DNA of 64,000 bases from Pinguiococcus pyrenoidosus (taxonomy: Eukaryota > Sar > Pinguiophyceae > Pinguiochrysidales > Pinguiochrysidaceae): positions 1 to 64,000 of the forward strand of contig JAAMXY010000449.1 in NCBI GenBank assembly GCA_019677205.1, given 5' to 3'. Numbering within the stretch: the stretch's first letter is position 1; every line of letters starts with the position of its first letter. The translations under genes and the position numbers were made by a program. The notes under the pieces are model-generated. The model saw only the letters and a list, made by a program, of their open reading frames with translations. It did not search any database and was not told where the DNA came from. Positions 42,553-52,573 of the stretch are shown here, piece after piece.

Positions 42553-44298
42553 ATGAGGGCCATTGTGGTCTTGACGACTGCGTTGCTGGCGCGTGCGCAG
42601 CAATTCGCTGGGGAAGCGGAGGAGCGCGCGTACAACGAGTGAGTGTCTCTGTCCGCTCTTCGCACTCCGAGGGAGGTCCGCGCTGACGAGTCCAACGGAC
42701 AATCTTCGACACTTTCCCGCGTAGATATGCGCACTTCATACGACAGGAGCTTGGCCTGCTGGAGCCTGAGCGTCAGATCCAGAGGCGACTACAGAGCGAC
42801 TTGGACGTGTGTCAGCTCAAAGGGGACAGCAGCCTTTGTCCCATAGCGGACATGCCGGAGTACACGTCCACTCTCGTCGCCAGGTTCGCAAGGGGATCGT
42901 TCGACCAATTCATGCTTAGGCGAAGCTTCGATCTTAACGTGTGCATCACATGGGGTCGTGTACAGCGGGGGGGATACGAGGTGTCTCTTGGATGACAGCG
43001 CCCCGTATCAGTTTCAAGTGGTGCCTGGAGCTCGGAAAGACAAGCTGCTCTTGTACTTCCAAGGCGGTGGCGCCTGCTGGACGGAGCTGAGCACGCGCGT
43101 TCCATTATGCCTCACCGACATCGTGCCCGAGATACCTCTAAAAGGGGTATTGAACAACTCCGAGCCGATCAATCCGTATGCAGACTATACGGTTGTGATG
43201 GTGCTGTACTGCAGGTAAAGGCGTTCTTGCCGATCTCGCAGGATCCTCAAGGCCGTGGATCATCGTCAAGCCTGCTCACACCTGCACTCCGCCAGTGGTG
43301 ACGTCTACACGGGCGATGTGGTTCGGGACTACACCGTGCGTGGCTCTTCTGTAGTGCAGATTGGACAGAGGAATACCCAGTCGGTTCTGGACTGGGTTGT
43401 CGCGCAGCAGAGGAATGGAGGGTTGTCGAGCACCTTGGAGGATCTCGTCATACTCGGCGATAGTGCGGGCTCCATCGGAGTCCAGCTGTGGGCAGCGCGC
43501 ATCGGTGCCGCTCTTTCTTGGAAGAGCACTGTGGTGGTTCCCGATGCCTACCTCGCGGTGTTCCCCGATTCGATTGGCCAAGTAATCAGGGACTTTGGCG
43601 CCTGTGGGTTCTTTGAGAGTGAGGCCCTTCAGAAGGACTGCTATGAGGGGGTCATCACGGTCGAGGTACGAGGGACTCGCTGCCTTCTGCAGCCGTGGGG
43701 AGCTGTCCTGTGCCGCTGCAGCTTTGGCTCTAACAGACGGATTTGACCCTTCTGAAGGACATTGCCTTGGATACTATCAAACGCACTGGACCCACAGGTA
43801 TCGTCGTCCCTTGAGCCGTGTCTCGCTCCGAATTGGAATTCACTGTTGTGGCCCATTCTGGTGCAGTCCCCTTCCTGTATACGAGCGCGAAGTCCGACTT
43901 GCTCCAGATCGGCCTGTACGCCGCTCTGGTTCTTTCAGGTGGTGAACGCCTAACGAACATCGTCACGAAAGAGGAGTGGTACCGGCTGGCGAACGAGCTT
44001 CTTGAGAGTTTCGAAGACCTCAACGCTGCGACATTCTGGGTGGCGGTGAGCTCGCAAAGCTTCGCGGGCCTCTAGTGTGCGCCGGAGCTGACCCTGCTTG
44101 TCTCTCCTCCATTTCTGACTGACCTAGGGGACAACGCACACCTTCACTGACGAATTCTACTTTTACTCCACAACGGTCTACGGAACGCGCATCGACTTTG
44201 ACGAGCTTGAGGTTCCATCGCTAGCCCAGTGGCTGGAAGATCTCCAGCTCCAGAACCGCGCTTGTCAGCAGTGCGCCGGTACGTACCCACAACGCTAG
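42553..44298 (+). CDS. Pectin acetylesterase/Notum-type secreted carboxylesterase
   Basis: About seven exons. Exon 1 (42553-42638) encodes a signal peptide, MRAIVVLTTALLARAQQFAG; two short exons with Cys residues follow (LDVCQLKGDSSLCPIAD). The hydrolase core starts CLLDDSAPYQF, with the oxyanion segment LLLYFQGGGACWTE, then YC/SGDVYTGD across an intron. The nucleophile is in VILGDSAGSIGVQLW (family usual GxSAGG), the acid is in LYTSAKSDLLQIG and the His is in GTTHTF after the last intron. A full Ser-Asp-His triad is therefore visible. Plant members deacetylate pectin; animal Notum removes palmitoleate from Wnt; protist roles are unknown. The stop at 44298 depends on the last splice. An exon edge near 43799-43865 was chosen to keep PTVPFLYTSAKSD in frame. 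Confidence 0.75.
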
Positions 44299-44557
44299 GA
44301 ACCCTACGTGGCTCACCATCTCGCTGAGCTTGGACTTCCATCCATATGACCTAGGGGATCTTGAGAATCCGGGAGAGAGCAGAAACAATCGATACTGTGA
44401 CGTGAATCTAGCAAAGAAGTGCGCGCAGAAGTTCTGAGTATCGCCACGAAGACAAAGGAACGGGCCTTTGAAGCGTCCGAGCTCGCAGCTTTCCGCCGCA
44501 GCTTCCTCCCCATCCTCTTCCGTCGAAAGAAGACTTGTACACACATTTCCCAGGGTG

Positions 44558-47101
44558 TCACCAAACCATGAACTCGTCAATCAAACGACCCGCAAAGACC
44601 GGCCTCTGCTGGGAGCCGCGCGAGGAGAAACTCCACAAGATCTACGAAGGGACCTGCTTCTTGCGAACGGGTCCAAAAAGCTTTCCCAATGGAGACGCAA
44701 ACTCGTGAGGCGCATCGGGCGGATCCTACGAAGACGGCATGAGTGTTCTGATTGGTGCTGCCTGCGCTTCGTGAGTCCACTTCAATTCTCACCTCTGCTT
44801 CCAATCCGTCCAAGTCTTCCGTCGGGCTGCTTCCCCCCGTCGACGCCGTGGTATTCGCGTCGCTGGAGTTCTGGACGTCACTGGCGGCGGAGGAGTCTCC
44901 GGCCTTGCTGGGCATCTCGCGGACGGGAGTGAGGACGTTTCGACTCTGCCGCCCGCTTCGTCGATTGTCAAGGCTTGAAAAGTCAACGCCGCGCAGGGAG
45001 CTGCCGCCGGTTGCCAATGAAGCGACCAGCGTTTCTATGGGGCTTTTGCACTCTGCTTGGTCGCTCAAGCTTCTGGGCGGAGCTTCGCTCAGGTCTCGCA
45101 TGCTGGAGCTGCTGCTGAGGGCGCTGTTCAGCGCCTCGAAGCCTCCTAGGTATTGGCGAAAGACTTAGACCGGTGGCCGGGGTGGATGGTCCTTCCTAAC
45201 TTCTCGTGCACTTTTCGCCGCCGCATACCTTTGTCAAGCGTGGAGGATTTTCCTGATCTTGCAGCGCTTCCCGGACTCGTGGCGTTGGCGGAATCTTGAG
45301 ACTCCGTCGAATTTCGGCGAAGCCAGGTGAAGGCGCTTTTCATGGAGTTGCCGAGCGTCCGCGCCTTTCGCTTGCCCGGCACGCTCCGGGACCTGGAGAT
45401 CCTTTTCCGTCGCCCAGAAAGCGGAGCTTCGTCTGCCTTGCACGCCGCGAGTTCGTCCGACTTCTTTTCCGATGCCAATTCTTCTTTCAGTCCAGAGAAC
45501 TTCTCTGGCTTAAAGCCCTGCGGCAGCGAATTCCTGCGATTGACGGCCTCTGTGCCTTCTTCCGGCAGCGGCACCGTGGCGTCTGGATTGTCTTCCGCCA
45601 GACTCCCTCGGCGCTCCCTCTTTCGGAAACTCGGGATGCGCCCGAGCATCCCGCGCATGGTGGACGACTTTTCCCTTGTCGTGTCTCCCCCAGTCCTCGG
45701 GGGGCACTGCTTCCGTTTCATCCCCAACCGCGCCGGCTCCTCCTCCTCCTCCTCCTCCTTGGCGCCCATGGAGCTTCTTTGGGAAGGCAAGGTTTCGCAG
45801 CTTCTCCGGCGGCTGCCTCTGTGCCGGAGACGGCGGCGCCGGGATCCTCGCTCGCCGTTGTTCGGGCGGCTGGAGCACATGAGACGCTCGCTGGCGCGGC
45901 GATAGCTAGGCGGCGTTTTCTTCTTTCCTCGAACCGGAGACCCCTTGTGCTCGCTGATCCTTCGCCTCCGCGCACGCTTTTTGGGGTCCTTCGGAGCAGC
46001 CTCCGAGCCACAGGATCCGCTGTCCCGCGCAGACCTGATGCGCTTGGACGTGCGCAAGCTGTCGTCCGTGGCGGCGCTGCCCACGGACATCTCGCCGGAG
46101 CTGGACGAGAGCGAGTTCGTACCCACCTCCTTCAGCATCTCCTCGAAACGCTGCGAGGAATCCTTGATGGTCGCCACCAGCTCCTGCGGATCGATTGGTC
46201 GAAACCAGTAGCCCGCGTCGGAAGCCGAGTCGCCTGACGTGTCCGACACGTGCACATCTCCGCCGGCCCGCTCGCCGCTGACCTTCGGGGGAAAGCCGGT
46301 CGCATTTCTGAACGCGATGGGCGTCGTCTGTCTAGAGTGATGCGGATCCGATGCCGATGACGCATCCAAGAAGGACGCCCTAGGACTGGTCAGATCGGTG
46401 CCGGAGTCGTCCGACAGCGACGAGAACGCCAAGCTATCCACCGTGGCGTTTCGAGAATGGCTGCGCCGACCACCTCGAAACGGCGACAGAGGCGGCGGCG
46501 GCGGAACGAAAGGGACGCGATCGGGCGGCAACGGTGGTGGTCCTGGAACACTATGAGCTCGATCCGGCGGCAGTGGCGGCGGCCCAGGAACTGCAACGCC
46601 GTCAACTTCCCTCGCTTTCGATTTCGTCGCCGACGACGAAATCGGTAGTTTCGCGTTCAGCGACGGCGGCAGCGGTGCCGTCGGCCTCCGCCTTGGGCTT
46701 ATGGACCGAGGGACATCCGGGGACCTCGGCGGCAGAATCGGGGGCGGCGAACACGCAGGCGGCCCGGGCGAGCAAGATGGAGGCGGCGGAGGCGACGCCG
46801 CCTTTGCTAGCATCGGCGGCGGCCCCGGGATGGCCAGGTCGAAGGCCTCCTCCTGCTGGATCGGTGATGCCACTTGGGAAGGGGAGAGACAACGAAAGGT
46901 GAGATGACGAGTGCTGCTGCTGGGCACTTGGGATGGAGGCTCTCGGCGGATGAATGCTGCTGCGTCGCCGGCGAATCGGCGAATTCTGTGTCACCTGCGT
47001 CGATGGACGTTGGCGCCTTTGCCGACCGATAGCCCGGGCGAGCCGACGCCGGCCCACCAGCACTTGGGGGCCGCTTCCGGTAGGCTGCTGCCTGCTGCAT
47101 T
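44558..47101 (-). CDS. Proline/serine-rich disordered protein, unrecognised
   Basis: Probable exons: about 47003-47101 (start MQQAAAYRKRPPSAGG), 45229-46886, about 44806-45147 and a short last exon ending IDEFMVW at 44558. Splices that keep frame are SIDA/VASPIQQEEAFD and TLDK/GGFEALNSAL. The N-terminal part has formin/WASP-like polyproline runs (IPGPPPMLAKAASPPPPP, VPGPPPLPPDRA), which bind SH3, WW or profilin. Then come an acidic Ser-rich section with one ordered helix (DPQELVATIKDSSQRFEEML), and strongly basic stretches (KKRARRRRISEH, SGRRKRISRSRS) that could be nuclear or membrane-binding, plus many Arg-x-x-Ser sites. I see no FH2, WH2 or other catalytic domain. A cytoskeletal or signalling adaptor is a guess. 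Confidence 0.5.
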
Positions 47102-47903
47102 GGCGCTAAGCTGGCCTCGCTGGGCAGAAGCTCAGATTCTGTCAACGAGTCTCACGCTCCCAGGACCGCGACTGCTGTTGGCTGCGCATCGCTCGACGCC
47201 GGCAGCCTCTCGTCTCGCACCGCTAGCAGGTGCCGGCCGAAATGCCGGGGGCAGGCCAGTACTGGAGAGCTGAAGGAGACGCGAGGAGGACGTGGGAAGC
47301 GCTGCGCAAGGCGGCGAAACATGAAGCTTTTCGCAGAACGTTGATTTGGCGTCAACCAAACACTCCAACGGAATGCCTGGTTTTGGAGATTGAAATGGCG
47401 GCGGGGGCGCACAGCGTGACTACAGCTGGGCGATCATGTGAAACTTGACGCGAACGGTAGACGGAACCAAAACCCACCAAAACACCAAGCTTCAACGGTC
47501 ATTTGCTTCTGCCCCCATTGGTTGAAATGAACCGTTCGGGCGATTCATTGGCCTGACTCTGTCCTACGCAAAGATGCTGCCATAGACATGGCAGCCGAGT
47601 TCTCTTCGTTGACTTCTCCTCCAAACAAACGCTTCATTGCGGTTCTGCTCTGGTGCCCTCTCCACCACTAAAACATGTCTATTAGCAGTCTGTCCGAATC
47701 TGTTGTCCAATGGTGATGTGCCTTTGCATCGCCAAGCCATCCCTCAACGGCCATAGCAGAGCTTCCCCAAGCGCCTGCCGATTCAAACGGGACGGCAGGA
47801 GGCTTGACGCCGGACTCCCAAGGCCACATTCATCCTCACCGCAGCACAAAGCCGCAGGGCCCAACATCCTTTACCTCACGGGTAGACCTACGCGCCCCCC
47901 AAC
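47102..47903. other. Divergent intergenic region
   Basis: About 800 bp with no believable gene. The first 250 bp could hold an upstream non-coding exon of the Pro-rich gene. The middle is less GC-rich and includes a CCAAT-type motif (CATTGGTTG, about 47516). Frames open on both strands look like shadows. Confidence 0.4.
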
Positions 47904-48617
47904 ATGGACCAGAAACGCGTCTCGGACGTGCCATCCACCGTGGCGGAGGCCTCGCAGATGGTGCCCCACTACAAGGCAGATGTCAAGCATGACGACAGCA
48001 GGTCGGAGGCAACCTCCAGCGACTCCGAGCCTGGCGACGCAGCAGATCCAGGAGGGGAGCAAAAGGTCGGCTCCCCGTGGGTGCGCCCGGGGCCGCGGAG
48101 ACGCCGCGGCGAGGCCGACAAAGAAGCTGCGATGGCCAAGGAAGAATCCGAGGAGAAGGACTCTGCCAAGGCGAAGGACGAGAAGCTGGTGAAGCGGGCG
48201 CCGGTCCAAGTGGACCGAGTGGCCATCGACTCCATTCCTGACCTTGACGAGGAGGCCGCCGACGCACTGGTCACGGGTGGCGCCACGGATGCTCCCGAGG
48301 AGCGCGCCATCCGCGAGAAGACGCTGCCGAAGTGGGACGAGCTTCGCGAAGCGGCGGGGCCAACAAGGTACGCGGGCATTGCTGTTGGTTGGTGCGAGTG
48401 ACCTAGGGTGCTGGAGTTCTCACATGAAAGGACTCTCGGCCGCGGTAGGAGATTGCTGAGCGGAGCAACGAAGGAGATCGACCTCAGCGTCCTCACCGCG
48501 ACGCTGTTGCCCTACGGCGTCGCGGAGGCGGAGGATCTGGAGAGCAACGTGGATTGGACCTTCGAGAGCCTGGGAGCGAGCATACAAGGCCGCCTGGATC
48601 AGCTCCGCAGCAACTGA
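47904..48617 (+). CDS. IFT43: IFT43-like intraflagellar transport protein
   Basis: Two exons, 47904-48367 and 48407-48617, with a 39-bp intron ending GACCTAG; 224 residues. The first 110 residues are charged and disordered (e.g. KEESEEKDSAKAKDEKLVKR). The conserved C-terminal part has the IFT43 hallmarks: DSIPDLDEEAADAL, then KEIDLSVLTATLLPYG and AEDLESNVDWTFESLGASI, matching the family's IPDLEE, EIDLxxLT and DVxWDWxxLF elements. IFT43 is a small subunit of the IFT-A complex, which drives retrograde transport in cilia and flagella. Length is close to the family norm (about 210). It is the clearest ciliary marker in the window. Next gene TM9SF lies in the same direction, the only well-supported same-strand neighbours here. 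Confidence 0.75.
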
Positions 48618-49095
48618 AGTTCGCTTGAAGAAGCTGATTTTGAATGATGCTGCGTTGAGCGCTCAGAAACGCCCCAACGCCAGCGCCGCCCTTCCCCCCC
48701 TAAATAAAAAGGGAATGCCTGTGCGCCGCAGCTCCGTCCGACTTCGCACCGCCTGTACCCATTCTTCGTCATCTCTACGAGGAAAGCACCTCCTTTCCGG
48801 TCCTCCTTTCCTCCCCTCCCCAACTAAGATCGAAGCACGCACGAAGCAGCGGCACGGAGGGTCCTTTGCTCTCCCTTCCCACAACGCGCCTCTCGTCATC
48901 TTCCATTCCTCCCATGACAGATGGACAAACTCCACATATTCCAGTACCCATACAACATAATCTCATCTCTCTCCCCTCTCATATCCCGATCAGTTTTTGG
49001 TCTCCAAAATCCTTCTAAATGCAGCCTTTTTCAAACGCCAGGCCAGAAGGATTTCCCAGAGGTCAGTCGGCGCCTCAAGACGCCTCCCTCGGCCA
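48618..49095. other. Spacer between IFT43-like and TM9SF genes
   Basis: 478 bp between a stop and a start on the same strand. CTAAATAAAAAGG (48699-48711) may be a polyadenylation signal region for the IFT43-like gene. Pyrimidine-rich tracts (48780-49000) precede the TM9SF start. No coding frame of note; the open frame reaching upstream to 48997 is ahead of the signal peptide. Confidence 0.4.
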
Positions 49096-52006
49096 ATGCG
49101 TCTCATCGCGCTCCTGAGCCTCGCGGCCATCTGCGGGAGGGCCCGGGGCCGCTCCGCGGCCTTCTTCGTGCCCGGCGTGGCGCCGCAGGCCTGGGCCGAG
49201 GGCGACAAGCTTCCTCTGCTGGTGAAGAGTCTGGAGTCCACGAAGACGCAGCTGCCGGTGTCGTACTACGACTTCGCGTTCTGCAGGCCCAAGCGAGTAC
49301 GAGCCGTGGCGGAAAACCTGGGCGAGAAACTGGAGGGCGCCGCGCTCCACCGAGGCCCCTATCCGCTGGAGATGCTGCAAAGCCACCCGTGCGAAGTGCT
49401 GTGCGAGAACGAGGTGTTGGCTGCGCAGGTGGAGGAGTTCCAGAAGCTCATCGATCGTGACTACGAGGTGCACTTCGTGTTGGACGGTCTCCCTGCCCTA
49501 CGCCGACGGCACTCGGTGGTGCAAAGGGGCTTCCCGGTGGGCTTCAAGGCTGCCGACGACAGCAGATACTTCGTCTTCAACCACGTGCTGCTCACGGTGC
49601 TGGTGCACTCGGCGCCGGAGCAGTACGACGGCTTCCGCGTCGTGGGCTTCGGGGTGGAGCCGGTGTCCATTGACCACGACCGCAAGCGCCGCGAGGACCA
49701 CCTGAGCTTCGGCTCCAAGGACGAGTTCCTAGAGGTGGTCAAGGGCGCCAACGACAAGGGCATCGACATTGGCTGGGCGGAGGAAAGCTTCTCCGTGGCC
49801 GAGGCAGCGCCGCTGGACATCTCCCAGGAGGAAGCAGCTGGCTCCATGGACGAAGCGATAACCACCTTGCGGACTCTCCACGACAAGCGACCGCTTCCGC
49901 CTGCGGACCACGTCGCATCCGAAGCGACGACGCCAAGCGATGGCGTGGATGCTGCGCTGCCGCCCCGTCCGCTCGAGACGCTTGCTTCGGATCCTTCTCC
50001 TGAGGCGCGTCTTGACCAGCACCCGCAGCTTGGCGTAGAAGCGCTGCAGCGCACGGACGCGACCGCCTCGTCGGGCTTGCTACCCCCCGAAGGGCTTCCT
50101 GCGGGGCAGGTGCTTCCTGCGGGGCAGGTGCCTCCTCCTCGAAGCGCCGACGCGCTGACAAATACCGGCCTCGCTGCCGGCCCCGGAAGACGAAGCCTTC
50201 AGGAGGAAGAGGAGCCATCACAGGCGCAGGAGATCCAGCGGACCTGTGCGTCCCGGCGACCGGTGAACGATGCGTACTTTCTCATGGAGCTGAGGGCGGC
50301 CGAGGAGAAGAGCAACATTCTTTTCAGCTACGAGGTGGTCTTCGAAGAGAGCCTCGTGCCCTGGGCGGATCGCTGGGACGTCTACCTCTCGCTCGACGAC
50401 AGCGATGACATCCACTACTTCAGCATCATGAACAGCCTTCTGATCGTCCTGTTCCTCACCGGCGTCGTCGCGGTCATCATGGCGAGGATCCTGCACAACG
50501 ATATCCAGGTTTGTAGCTTCTTCTTGCGTTTCTCAAGGGATGTGTTTCGGAAAGTTCTTCGAGCGTGTAAGGGCTCGAGCTGACACGTGGTTGCTGCCGC
50601 GCAGGAGTACAATCGGGAGAAGCTGACTGCCGAAGAGAGACAAGAAGAGACGGGCTGGAAGCTGCTTCACGGAGACGTCTTTCGGCCGCCTTCCACGTAC
50701 CCCATGCTTCTGAGCGTATGTGCCGGCACCGGGGCGCAGGTCCTCTTCATGACCTTTGCGGTGATTCTGATGGGGCTTGCCGGATTTTTGAGTCCGGCCA
50801 ACAAGGGTGGAACGCTCACGTCCGTGATCGCCTTCTTCGTCATGAGTGGCTCGGTGGCCGGGTACAACAGCGCTCAGATATACAAGCTCGTCAAGGGCAA
50901 GAACTGGCGAATGAATATCGTTCTGACCGCGACGCTCTTCCCGGGAGTGGTGGTGGGCCTCTTCGTCATCCTTGACATGTTCCTGTGGGGGGACAATGCG
51001 GCGACGGCGATCGGTAAGCTGCAACAACAAGAAGCGGCGCGCAAACCTGACGCCTGTCTTGCGAACGCATTGCTGACGATGTCGTCGCATGCATCCGGGC
51101 CGTAGGCTGGAAGACAGGACTGTATCTGCTGTCGCTGTGGATCCTAGTGGCAGCGCCTCTGGTCTGCGTGGGGTCTTGGATGGGCTTCAAGCAGCCGACC
51201 ATCGAGCTGCCCGTCAAGACCAACCAGATCGCCAGGGTGATCCCTCCCGGGCCAAACTGTGCGGACATGACCTCACTGACGGCTTGGTACGGTCACCCGG
51301 TCCTGTCGAGTCTCCTCTCGGGCATTCTCCCCTTCGGCGCGGTATGCATCGAGCTCTTCACGATCATGAATGCCCTTTGGCTACACCAGTACTACTACAT
51401 CTTCGGCTTCCTCGCCGTCGTTGTCCTGATACTGGTGGCGACGTGTGCGGAAATCGCCATCGTGATGTGCTACTTTCAGCTTTGCCACGAAGACTACAGG
51501 TAGTGCGCAAACAGAGGTGGACGCTTTGCTTCCCCGTGCGAAGGCTTACAAAGCATGCGCCTTTTTCTCCCTCTCAAGATGGTGGTGGAAGGCATTCCTT
51601 TGCTGTGCCAGCAGCGGCGTGTACATGTTTGCATACGCGGTGTGGTACTTCTTCGAGCAGCTGGATATCCAGGTGACATCGTAGCCACCGCCCGACGCCG
51701 TACCCTTCGCGATGCAGACTCTCATGCATGCTTCTTCGCCTCCGCTCACGCAGGGGTTGATTCCAACGATGATCTACTTCATCTACATGGGAACCATCTG
51801 CCTCACGTTCACCTTGCTTACGGGGGCAATCGGGTTCTACGCATGCCTTTGGTTTGTTCTAAAGTATGTACCTACGTGCGGCCGTCCACGGAAGCTGCGA
51901 TCGTTGAGCAACTCATGCGACCTCGCCTTAACATGTCTTTTCCTTTTTTTCTCTCTCCCTCTCTTTTCCTTCAATCAGGATTTTCAAAGAGCTTAAAGTG
52001 GATTGA
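49096..52006 (+). CDS. TM9SF: TM9SF/EMP70 nonaspanin, nine-span Golgi/endosome protein
   Basis: Six exons, 49096-50508, 50605-51013, 51106-51499, 51579-51672, 51754-51863 and 51979-52006; 815 residues. The start MRLIALLSLAAICGRARG is a signal peptide. The luminal domain (AAFFVPGVAP, LPVSYYDFAFCRP, GPYPLEMLQ..CEVLC) is typical. The family junction WADRWDVYLS...HYFSIMNSLLIVLFLTG leads into the membrane part: GWKLLHGDVFRPP, FLSPANKGG, PVKTNQIARVIPP, ILPFGAVCIELFTI, YYYIFGFLAVVV. It ends KELKVD, the COPI-binding KxD signal that keeps nonaspanins in the Golgi. Nonaspanins help sort membrane proteins with glycine-rich spans. The chain is about 170 residues longer than usual because of a disordered insert (about 255-415) in the luminal domain. 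Confidence 0.93.
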
Positions 52007-52573
52007 GTGATGGATTCCTTTGGCAGCCATGCCCTTCCGATTGAGACGAGGTACTTGCGCAAGTCTGCGCTGGAAGACATGCTCGGCATAGACGCGACGT
52101 GTCCGCGCAGGTCAAGAAGATACTCTTCTCTTGCTCCGCGACGCTCTAGTAATTTACAGCCCTACTATCTTAGGTTGCATCACTCTTGATCACACACGAT
52201 AGATCGCATGCACCTCCACATTAAGGCAACTGCATGGAATGTACTCCAAGCTAAACGAGACACACACAAGGGCAACACCTGTACAAGTGCTGACGATTCG
52301 CATCTGCGATAGCTATGCACGCAGAAGTCCAAGAACGCGGTCGCCGCGACGTCCGCGTCTAACCCGAATGAAGGGATATGTATACAGAACCAGATGATAG
52401 GGAGGATGGCGACGACGACGATGATGATGACGATGATCATGACCTCGGCAACGACAGCGCTGTTTCGCTCCTCGAACCAAGATCCCAGACCTCCCCCTCC
52501 GCTGCGCGACGTAGGGCTCCTTTCGCGAGCAGCACCTGAGCAAGAGACCTCGCCACCCATCCCTCGACGGTCT
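52007..52573. other. Convergent spacer with triplet repeats
   Basis: 567 bp between the TM9SF and Miro stops. It holds an imperfect GAC/GAT triplet tract (about 52407-52442). No believable gene was found; a minus-strand exon of Miro beyond its apparent stop cannot be excluded. Confidence 0.4.

Noticed and set aside
51754-52006. Separate small membrane protein gene at 51712-51996
   Set aside because: It is the last membrane span and KVD tail of TM9SF split by introns; phases match exactly.
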